This document shows positions 1 to 6,336 of a stretch of DNA of 53,227 nucleotides, one piece after another; position 1 is the stretch's first letter; every line of letters starts with the position of its first letter. The translations under genes and the position numbers were made by a program. The notes under the pieces were generated by a model, which searched no databases, had not been told where the DNA came from, and saw only the letters and a list, made by a program, of their open reading frames with translations. The stretch is taken from contig CAUJDW010000077.1 in the NCBI GenBank assembly GCA_963169455.1, positions 1 through 53,227 of the forward strand, written 5' to 3'. The stretch is from Bacteroidota bacterium. GTDB lineage: Bacteria; Bacteroidota; Bacteroidia; Chitinophagales; Saprospiraceae.

Positions 1-32
1 GCCCGGCGACGCCCACAGGCAGCAAACGGGGG

Positions 33-281
33 CTGTTCAAAGTTTCAGCGGCCCTTTCGCGTAAGGCAAAGGAGGCTTCTCAGGGCTTTGCGCCCACTGA
101 AGGCGGCGCCCCCGAAGCTGCCGGGGCTTCCCCCCTGGCTCTTAGGGATTCCATCGCTGTAAGCGATGGAATCCCTAACAAGGAACGCTTCCGGCTCCTC
201 CCGGCTACCTTTGAAGAGCGCTCCGGATAAGCCGCTCTTTTGTAACGCGAAAAGCCCGCTGAAACCTGGAACTTTGAACAG
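33..281. repeat. Large imperfect palindrome with perfect 17-bp core hairpin
   Basis: The two halves of this stretch are imperfect inverted copies of each other. CTGTTCAAAG at 33-42 pairs with CTTTGAACAG at 272-281, and TTTCAGCGG at 43-51 has its complement at about 257-265. Similarity continues patchily inward to a perfect 17-bp inverted repeat (142-158 and 162-178, sequence TTAGGGATTCCATCGCT) around a 3-nt GTA loop. The element starts 20 bp beyond the end of the merR-like gene. Open frames crossing it have low-complexity Gly/Ala/Pro-rich products and I do not regard them as genes. It could be a decayed MITE or a large RNA hairpin. No flanking target duplication was found. Confidence 0.6.
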
Positions 282-301
282 GGCTAAACGCCGCGCCTTG
301 C

Positions 302-655
302 TCAACCTCCCCCCTCCCTCAACCCTTCCAGCCCCGCCTTCACCCGCTTCAGCCGCTCCAGCACCTCCGCCTTTTCCTTCTCCCACTCCTGCAGCCGCCG
401 AATCTCCTGCCGCGCGCCTTCGATGGTAAAACCCCGCTCCTTGACCAGCTCGTAGATCAACTGCAACTGCTCCAGGTTGTGCACCGTAAAGCGGCGGTCG
501 CCCTTGCTGTTCTTGGCGGGCTTCAGGTAATCGAACTCCCCTTCCCAGAAACGGATGAGCGACTTCGACACGCCAAACAACTTGGCTACCTCGCCTATGG
601 TGTAATAGCGCTTCAGATTGTCCTGGCTTTCTTCGAAAATGGGCAGTTGCTTCAT
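302..655 (-). CDS. MerR-family transcriptional regulator
   Basis: A 117-residue DNA-binding protein. Residues 17-38 (YYTIGEVAKLFGVSKSLIRF and following) form the typical MerR helix-turn-helix, and GDRRFT at 52-57 is the wing. Residues 80-113 are a charged, Glu/Arg/Lys-rich helix that would make the antiparallel dimerisation coil. There is no effector domain and no metal-binding cysteine, so it resembles the short MerR regulators common in Bacteroidota, which are often found near an M23 peptidase gene and alaS as here, although in this window gatB and two other genes lie between. The target and inducer cannot be read from the sequence. It ends next to the large palindrome at 33-281. Confidence 0.88.
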   Translation of the reverse strand: MKQLPIFEESQDNLKRYYTIGEVAKLFGVSKSLIRFWEGEFDYLKPAKNSKGDRRFTVHNLEQLQLIYELVKERGFTIEGARQEIRRLQEWEKEKAEVLERLKRVKAGLEGLREGGG

Positions 656-847
656 GGTTTGGCCCTGGTTATCTTTCCTACAAGGTAACCTTTTCCGGCT
701 GAATGGGCAAGCTCAGCCAGGATGCCAAGGGATAGCAGGGAGAACAGTAGGGCCAATGAATGGCTGAGGGTTATCTGAAGTGTTCAAAGCTGCCCGCTGT
801 TACAAAGAAGGCTAATAGTTAAAGCCCCCCAACCCATCCAGCCACCC
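656..847. other. Intergenic spacer between the MerR gene and gatB
   Basis: About 190 bp with no convincing gene. At about 781-809 it contains TGTTCAAAG and GTTACAAAG-like words that also occur in the arms of the palindrome at 33-281, so a decayed fragment of that element may be present. I see no clear terminator for gatB and no good TAnnTTTG promoter for the MerR gene. Confidence 0.35.
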
Positions 848-2290
848 CTACCCCAGCTTCCCCCTCAGCAACCCATTCACCACCTTCGGGTCCGCCTGGC
901 CCTGGGAAGCTTTCATTACCTCCCCCATGAAAAAGCCTATCAGGCCTTTTTTGCCTTTGCGGTAGCGCTCCACTTCATCAGGGTTGTTGGCAAGCACTTC
1001 CTCCACCAGCTTTTCCAGAAGCCCTTCGTCGGAAGTCTGAATGAGGTTGAGCGACTGGGCAATGTCGAGCGGAGGGCGGTTGGGGCTTTCCGCCAATACA
1101 GGGAAAATGTGCTGGTAGGCGGCGGCATTGGCCACCTTGCCTTCGTCAATGAGCCTGATAAATGCTGCCAGTTGGCCATGGCTTACCGGAAAGGCGGTAA
1201 TCTCCATTCCCCTTTCGTTGCAGTAAGGGATAACCTTGTTGATGATCAGGTTGGCGGCCGCCTTGAAGTTGGCTGTATGCTGAGCCAACTCCAGGAAAAA
1301 TATTGCCGTGGGCCGCTCTTCCGACAGGAGCCCGGCATCATAGGCGGGCAGCCCAAATTCTTCCGTTAGCCGATCGTAAACTTCCCAGGGCAGTGCGGGC
1401 AAATTCCGGCGCACCTCCTCCACGTAGCCGGGCTCCAGCACCACCGGCGGGAGGTCGGGCTCCGGGAAATAACGGTAATCGTGCGCATCCTCCTTGTCGC
1501 GAAGCGGAGCAGTGATGCCGGTGGCGGGGTCAAAGTTGAGGGTCTGCTGCTCTACCCGCCCCCCGCTTTCGATCAGCACGGCCTGGCGCCTCACTTCGTA
1601 TTCGATGGCGCGGCGGGCGTACCGCATGGAGTTGAGGTTTTTGATTTCGCAGCGTTGCCCGAGCGTTTCACTGCCCTTCGGCCGTATGGAGACGTTGCAG
1701 TCACAGCGCAGGGAGCCCTGCTCCATGTTGCCGTCGGAAATGCCCAGATAACGCACCAGCTGCCGCATGGCCGACATATAGGCGTCCACTTCTTCGGCAG
1801 AGCGCAGGTCGGGCTCGGAAACGATCTCCAGCAAAGGCACGCCGGCCCGGTTGAGGTCGATCAGGGAATAGGGGCCTTCGGCATCGTGCATCGACTTTCC
1901 GGCATCTTCCTCCATGTGGATGTGGTGGATGCGCACGATTTTCTGCTCCTCCCCTACCCTGATGTTCAACTGCCCGCCTACACAGATGGGCTGCCGGTCC
2001 TGGGTGATCTGATAGCCCTTGGGCAGGTCGGCATAAAAGTAGTTCTTCCGGTCAAAAGTACTGGTGAGGTTGATGCGGCTGCCCAGTGCCAGGCCCAGCC
2101 GCACCGCATACTCCACCTGCTTTTTGTTCAGCCGGGGCAGCGTGCCGGGATGGCCAAGGGAAATAGGGCTGATATAGGTATTGGGCTCGCCGCCAAAGCT
2201 CGCATCGTCCCCGCAGAAGGCCTTACTGCGGGTGGCCAGCTGTACGTGGATCTCCAAACCGATTACTGTCTCATATTTATCGTAGGGCAT
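848..2290 (-). CDS. gatB: Aspartyl/glutamyl-tRNA amidotransferase subunit B
   Basis: A 480-residue protein of normal family length. GatB is the tRNA-binding kinase subunit of the GatCAB amidotransferase, which converts Glu-tRNA(Gln) or Asp-tRNA(Asn) to the amidated form in the cytoplasm. Visible family signatures are GLEIHVQL near residue 11, the HHIHMEEDAGKS segment, the DLNRAGVPLLEIVSEPD stretch, CDCNVSIRP and EIKNLNS; the C-terminal YqeY-like tail ends in VVNGLLRGKLG. The ATG at 2290 directly precedes the conserved N-terminus. gatA and gatC are not adjacent, so the gene stands alone. A mobile repeat ends 9 bp upstream of the start codon, so the leader of this essential-type gene has been replaced or interrupted by the insertion. 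Confidence 0.97.
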   Translation of the reverse strand: MPYDKYETVIGLEIHVQLATRSKAFCGDDASFGGEPNTYISPISLGHPGTLPRLNKKQVEYAVRLGLALGSRINLTSTFDRKNYFYADLPKGYQITQDRQPICVGGQLNIRVGEEQKIVRIHHIHMEEDAGKSMHDAEGPYSLIDLNRAGVPLLEIVSEPDLRSAEEVDAYMSAMRQLVRYLGISDGNMEQGSLRCDCNVSIRPKGSETLGQRCEIKNLNSMRYARRAIEYEVRRQAVLIESGGRVEQQTLNFDPATGITAPLRDKEDAHDYRYFPEPDLPPVVLEPGYVEEVRRNLPALPWEVYDRLTEEFGLPAYDAGLLSEERPTAIFFLELAQHTANFKAAANLIINKVIPYCNERGMEITAFPVSHGQLAAFIRLIDEGKVANAAAYQHIFPVLAESPNRPPLDIAQSLNLIQTSDEGLLEKLVEEVLANNPDEVERYRKGKKGLIGFFMGEVMKASQGQADPKVVNGLLRGKLG

Positions 2291-2299
2291 AAGAGAAGA

Positions 2300-2448
2300 A
2301 GGATTGAGTAACTACTTTGGGATCCTTTGCGGCAATCTGGAACGCGGGCCCGCCGCCCGCGGCGCAGGCAAAGCCCATCAAAAGGCTCCCTGATTATCAT
2401 TTCGTGGGGCACAGGCCCGCGTTCCAACCTGAATAGTTACAGGATTGA
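2300..2448. mobile_element. MITE copy 1, IS66-like ends, 8-bp target duplication
   Basis: The element body is 2308-2440 (133 bp), starting GTAACTA and ending TAGTTAC. It is flanked by perfect direct repeats AGGATTGA at 2300-2307 and 2441-2448. Inside each end is an inverted GC-rich block, GGAACGCGGGCC, facing GGCCCGCGTTCC. A second, diverged copy lies at 23908-24041. There is no room for a transposase. IS66-family elements are known for ends beginning GTAA and 8-bp target duplications, so mobilisation in trans by such a transposase is inferred. The duplication ends 9 bp from the gatB start codon. Confidence 0.85.
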
Positions 2449-2554
2449 TGAAAAAAACATCTTACTCCTGATTCCAGCCTGGCAAAGCCACGGGGTGGCC
2501 GATCTGTTGCAGCAACCAGGAAAGTCACCCCGTGACTGGCCCTGATGCCAACTT

Positions 2555-3646
2555 TCAAAACATCAGCGCGCTGGCCAGTAAGGTGAGCAGTAAAAATAGG
2601 GTAAATATGAAAATGTATGCAAAATTGACGATGCCGAACTTGAGGAAGGTCCTGAACCAGCCCTGCCGGTAAAAACGCATCATGGCAACGTACATGTACA
2701 CCAGAATGCCCGAAAAGGCTACGGATAAAAGCACCTCCTCCTCAAAAAAACCTGAAAAACTTTCCAGCGGGGCTTTTACCAGCAGCGCCGCCACTGCTAC
2801 GATGAAAAAAGCAAAGGCGTGGTAGTGGAAGGAAAAAACCAGGTGCTCGACGAAGTAGCGCCGGCGCCGGATATAGAGCAGCTTGAGCAGCGCGGCCAGC
2901 GCAGGCATCATAAATACGACCATCCAGACGAGTTTGCCCAGCGCATAGCGGGTAAAACTGCCGCCCTCCCGGTTAAGCTTGACGATTTGCCGAACCTGCA
3001 ACTGAGGAAAGACCCCCCTGACATCATACTTCCTGAAAAATTCTTCCTCAGGCATTTCCATGACATCCCGCCAGGTAGGCTTCAGTTGCCGGGAGCCAAA
3101 CGCCCCCTTTGCCGCGTCATAATGCAGGTATCCGAAGCCAAAACTGTCCTGACGGGAATCCTCGAAGAGGCTTTCCAGGGAGTCGAGGGCACTCGTCAGG
3201 CCGGGCTGCCCGGCAAATGCGTTTTCTACCTTCTGCCGGTTGCTGTCCAACTGGTCGCGGAAATCAGCCAGATGGGCCCGCTTCCTGGCCTGCTCACTCT
3301 GCCCGGCCACCTGTCGCTCAATGGCATCCAAACCCAGGTAGCTCAAGGCGGCAAAATGAATGACAGCCAGAATAAAAAAAATGCGCAATGGGGAAAAATA
3401 CCGCTTGTGCCTGCCTTTGAAGTACTCGTTGCTCAGTTTCCCGGGAATGAAAAGCGCGCCCATCGTCCGGAATATCGTGGAATCGACATTCAACACCGAT
3501 CGCACAAATTCGAACACCAACTCCCGGAGCGGGTGCTTGCCCGTCGTGTATTTCTGCGAACAATTGGCGCAGTATGACCCGAAAGCAGGCAGCGGGTAGT
3601 GGCAGTTGGGGCAGTAACGGGGGCTTTGGGCAGGCTGGCTCTCCAT
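2555..3646 (-). CDS. DUF3667 membrane protein with N-terminal zinc ribbon
   Basis: A 363-residue protein. C12-x2-C15 and C26-x2-C29 (CPNC and CANC) form a zinc ribbon. This is followed by the conserved DUF3667-type region with PGKLSNEYFKGRHKRYFSPL at about residues 88-107 and a first membrane segment around 108-125. A soluble loop with charged helices spans about 126-230. Four hydrophobic segments then run from about 235 to the C-terminus, which ends FLLLTLLASALMF. The family is widespread in Bacteroidota and has no established function. It is followed after 46 bp by the CapA-like gene upstream on the same strand, so the two may be co-transcribed. Family assignment is from recognition of the N-terminal pattern. 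Confidence 0.8.
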   Translation of the reverse strand: MESQPAQSPRYCPNCHYPLPAFGSYCANCSQKYTTGKHPLRELVFEFVRSVLNVDSTIFRTMGALFIPGKLSNEYFKGRHKRYFSPLRIFFILAVIHFAALSYLGLDAIERQVAGQSEQARKRAHLADFRDQLDSNRQKVENAFAGQPGLTSALDSLESLFEDSRQDSFGFGYLHYDAAKGAFGSRQLKPTWRDVMEMPEEEFFRKYDVRGVFPQLQVRQIVKLNREGGSFTRYALGKLVWMVVFMMPALAALLKLLYIRRRRYFVEHLVFSFHYHAFAFFIVAVAALLVKAPLESFSGFFEEEVLLSVAFSGILVYMYVAMMRFYRQGWFRTFLKFGIVNFAYIFIFTLFLLLTLLASALMF

Positions 3647-3692
3647 AAAATCCGGGTATGCCGTGGGGTTCAGGGAAAATCAAGGGGCTCCA

Positions 3693-4844
3693 TCATTCCT
3701 TTTTAAGCAGTTTCCCTTCCAGAGTGATCTCCAGCGGGGTATCCGGAAAATCAGCCCGGGTCAGCTCGATGAGCTTGTGGAGGGCCCGCTTCTGGGGGTC
3801 GATCTTCGGGCCATGCGCCTTTTGCTGATAGATGGGCGTCACCTCCCCATGGAGGAAGGCGCCTTGTTTGTCCACCGTCACGGCTACTATCGGCGCAACA
3901 CCCGCCGGGCCGCTCAGGCTGAAACGCCCGTAAGTACAGAAATTGCCCAGGCTGTAACAGATGAGCCGATCCTTGTACAATTCCACTGAACGGGTGACGT
4001 GGGGGCCATGCCCGAATACGATATCGGCGCCGGCATCGACAACAGCATGCGAGAATTTGTGGACGTCGCCGCGGTTCTCCCCGTAATAGGTTTCCGAACG
4101 GCGCGGCACATTCTGGTGGCTGGCGCCTTCGGCGCCGCCATGGAAGGATACGATCACGATATCGCACTCCTGATCCAGCTTGCCGACGATGGCCCGGGCC
4201 TTGGCCAGGTCGTGTATGCTGCAGGTGCCAGAATTGGGGGCAAATGCGGCCATGCCGTATTTCACGCCATCGCGCTCGATGACGGCGTATTCGTCTGTTC
4301 CGGCCAGCCCGGCATAGGCAATGCCCGCTTCCTTCAGAACGGCCTTGGTGCGCAGGCGCCCTTCATATCCGAAATCACCGGAATGGTTGTTGGCGATACT
4401 TAAAAAATCGAAACCGGCATCGGCAAAATGCTGCCCGTAGCTCTCCGGCGAACGGAAAACGTAACAGGCCTCCGGGTTGCGGCAACGCTTGGGCGTGCCG
4501 CCCTTGTCGAGAATGGCGCCCTCCAGGTTGCCGAAGGTGACGTCAGCGCTTTTCAGTATTTCCCGAACATCATCCAGCAGGTTCCGGCCGCCGTTGGGCG
4601 GCAGATAGCTGGGCGAGGGGTAGTTGGTGCCCAGCATCATATCGCCTACCCCGATTACCGTGAAACTTTCCACTTCTTCCGGAGCCACAGCAGGCCCGGG
4701 AATAGTATCGGCCGCCACTATGATGGCTTCCGGCGCCTTGGCATGGGAATCGGCCTTGCAGCCCGGCAACGCGATAAAAAAGAGGCATAAGCAAAAAAGA
4801 CTTCCGGTGCGGAAGCCTTTTTTGCGGTGCAACTGGTTCACCAT
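3693..4844 (-). CDS. CapA-family (PGA_cap) metallophosphatase-like lipoprotein
   Basis: A 383-residue protein. The N-terminus is basic then hydrophobic and ends in the lipobox ALPGC, with Cys29 the predicted lipidation site, so it should be a periplasm-facing lipoprotein. The CapA/PGA_cap fold is shown by VIGVGDMMLGTN near residues 63-74, FGNLEGAI, SIANNHSGDFG, IVSFHGGAEG and FGHGPHVTRSVELY, which supply the Asp, Asn and His metal ligands of this calcineurin-like family. Relatives are involved in poly-gamma-glutamate capsule formation, but most Bacteroidota homologues have no proven substrate. No pgsB/pgsC genes are nearby, so a capsule role is not supported by context. It lies 24 bp downstream of the M23 peptidase gene on the same strand, suggesting an operon. 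Confidence 0.88.
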   Translation of the reverse strand: MVNQLHRKKGFRTGSLFCLCLFFIALPGCKADSHAKAPEAIIVAADTIPGPAVAPEEVESFTVIGVGDMMLGTNYPSPSYLPPNGGRNLLDDVREILKSADVTFGNLEGAILDKGGTPKRCRNPEACYVFRSPESYGQHFADAGFDFLSIANNHSGDFGYEGRLRTKAVLKEAGIAYAGLAGTDEYAVIERDGVKYGMAAFAPNSGTCSIHDLAKARAIVGKLDQECDIVIVSFHGGAEGASHQNVPRRSETYYGENRGDVHKFSHAVVDAGADIVFGHGPHVTRSVELYKDRLICYSLGNFCTYGRFSLSGPAGVAPIVAVTVDKQGAFLHGEVTPIYQQKAHGPKIDPQKRALHKLIELTRADFPDTPLEITLEGKLLKKE

Positions 4845-4868
4845 ATTATTGTAAATGCTTTTCTGAAC

Positions 4869-5846
4869 TTAGTCGAATGATTGGTTAGACATTTCTGATG
4901 CTTCAACCAACTCCTGGTATTCCGAAGGCGAAAGGCCATCCATACAATAATGGATGGGGTTGATCTTTTTGCCGAAATATTCGATCTCGTAGTGGCAGTG
5001 CGGCGCCGTGGATGTGCCGGTGCTGCCCACCGTGCCGATCTGCTGCCCGCGCTTCACTTTCTGCCCGACTTTCACATCCATGCGCTGCATGTGCGCATAG
5101 CGCGACTTGTAACCGAAGCCATGGTCGATGACCACTTCGTTGCCATATCCGGAACCCCTGCCGGCCTTGATGACCCTGCCTGCGCCGGTGGCCTGTATGG
5201 GCGTGCCGCTTGGAGCCGTAAAATCAAGGCCCCAGTGCATTTTGGGTACTTTGAAAATGGGGTGGATGCGCGTGCCGAACCCCGATAGCAGGTTCATCTT
5301 GCGCGGTAGCTTGTCCGAGCGGACAGGTTTGATCGACGGAATGGCGGCCAGCATGTCTTCCTTGTTCCTCGCCAGGTCGATGATCGTGTCCAGCGAACGG
5401 GACTGCAGGTCCATCTGGCGCTTGAGCTTTTGCAGGTTCTGGTCTACAGAAGCCAGAAGCGGGCCCGTCTCGAGCTGCCGCAGCGCCTCGTATTGGTCGT
5501 GGCCGCCAACACCGCCGTTCCAGACTCCGTCATCGATCGGGTCCATGCCGAAAATCATGCGGTGCGCATAGGCATCGCGCTCCTGGAGTTTCCCGAGGAC
5601 TTCGCGCAGCCGGTCAAGTTCTATATTCACTTCCGCGAACTGCGCTTCCATAAAATGGATTTCTTCCCGTAATGCTTTCTCTTTGGGAGAGGGTAACCAC
5701 TTGTGGGTGGCCAACGTAAAGAGGAAAGCGGTGAAGGTTGCAGCACAGAGAAAACTCAAAACCCTGAAAACTATTTGTCTGGTAGATAACTCGACTTTCT
5801 CGTACCTCAGGGTATGAGTGTTGTAAACAAACTTCTCTTTTCTCAT
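4869..5846 (-). CDS. M23 family metallopeptidase (membrane-anchored)
   Basis: A 325-residue cell-wall peptidase. One membrane segment at about residues 25-46 is followed by a coiled coil at 55-90. The LytM/M23 domain at about 190-300 has all ligands: H204 and D208 in HWGLD, H252 in YAHM, and H283/H285 in HCHYE. This family cuts peptidoglycan cross-links, and the anchor places the catalytic domain in the periplasm. It is divergent from alaS, an arrangement I recognise from other Bacteroidota, and is followed by the CapA-like lipoprotein gene. The divergent spacer is AT-rich and carries a CT dinucleotide run at 5942-5955. The active site is complete, so an enzymatic role is likelier than a regulatory, degenerate one. 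Confidence 0.92.
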   Translation of the reverse strand: MRKEKFVYNTHTLRYEKVELSTRQIVFRVLSFLCAATFTAFLFTLATHKWLPSPKEKALREEIHFMEAQFAEVNIELDRLREVLGKLQERDAYAHRMIFGMDPIDDGVWNGGVGGHDQYEALRQLETGPLLASVDQNLQKLKRQMDLQSRSLDTIIDLARNKEDMLAAIPSIKPVRSDKLPRKMNLLSGFGTRIHPIFKVPKMHWGLDFTAPSGTPIQATGAGRVIKAGRGSGYGNEVVIDHGFGYKSRYAHMQRMDVKVGQKVKRGQQIGTVGSTGTSTAPHCHYEIEYFGKKINPIHYCMDGLSPSEYQELVEASEMSNQSFD

Positions 5847-6336
5847 GAGTTTAATTTCTTAGCCCGTGAACTAAAAGTCCAGCTTAATTAATGTGTTTTT
5901 AACTGCATTGGAGTAAAACCAAATAGTTGCTGAAAATTTAGCTCTCTCTCTCTCTGCGTTTTGATTCTCTCTCAAGTGGCTTGTCAAAAATAGCAGGAGG
6001 GAGCCGTATTACAAAATTTTGTGTGCTATTTTAGATAAAAAGCTCAGCAAAATGCGTATTCTGGCTTAATGTGTAATCAAATAAGTTTTAAAAAAGGCTC
6101 AGGAAGTAATGAAAAAGGTGTTATCAACCGGGGCAGAGCCGGAAAATTTTGTCCGGCCGGAGGCAAATATCTGCAATGAAGGCCGAAAACAGGCCCCTTT
6201 AAGGAAATTTTAACGGTCGTTAAACCCGATTAGCCAGCTTATCGAAACGGTGTCTATTAAATATCAACCGAGCAGGTTATCTTCGCAGTTTAAAAAAACG
6301 GGGCCCGGATGGCCCGGCAAAATATCGCAGCTGAAC
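5847..6336. promoter_or_regulatory. AT-rich divergent spacer between the M23 gene and alaS
   Basis: About 490 bp, clearly more AT-rich than the neighbouring genes and without a credible reading frame. It must hold promoters for both divergent genes. A candidate -7 box for alaS, TATCTTCG, is at 6278-6285. A run of seven CT dinucleotides lies at 5942-5955, about 95 bp upstream of the M23 start. No structured RNA was recognised. Confidence 0.5.
6278..6285 (+). promoter_or_regulatory. Candidate -7 box for alaS
   Basis: TATCTTCG is one base off the Bacteroidota consensus TAnnTTTG. It lies 51 bp upstream of the ATG at 6337. It is also downstream of the in-frame GTG at 6250, which argues against that GTG as the start. 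No good -33 TTTG is visible at N19-20. Confidence 0.4.

Noticed and set aside
45-429. Open frames on both strands at the left end of the window
   Set aside because: They cross the imperfect palindrome, give Gly/Ala/Pro-rich peptides and overlap the MerR-like gene.
6250-6336. 29-residue N-terminal extension of AlaS from a GTG
   Set aside because: It contains a candidate -7 box and is not part of the family N-terminus. The ATG at 6337 fits.
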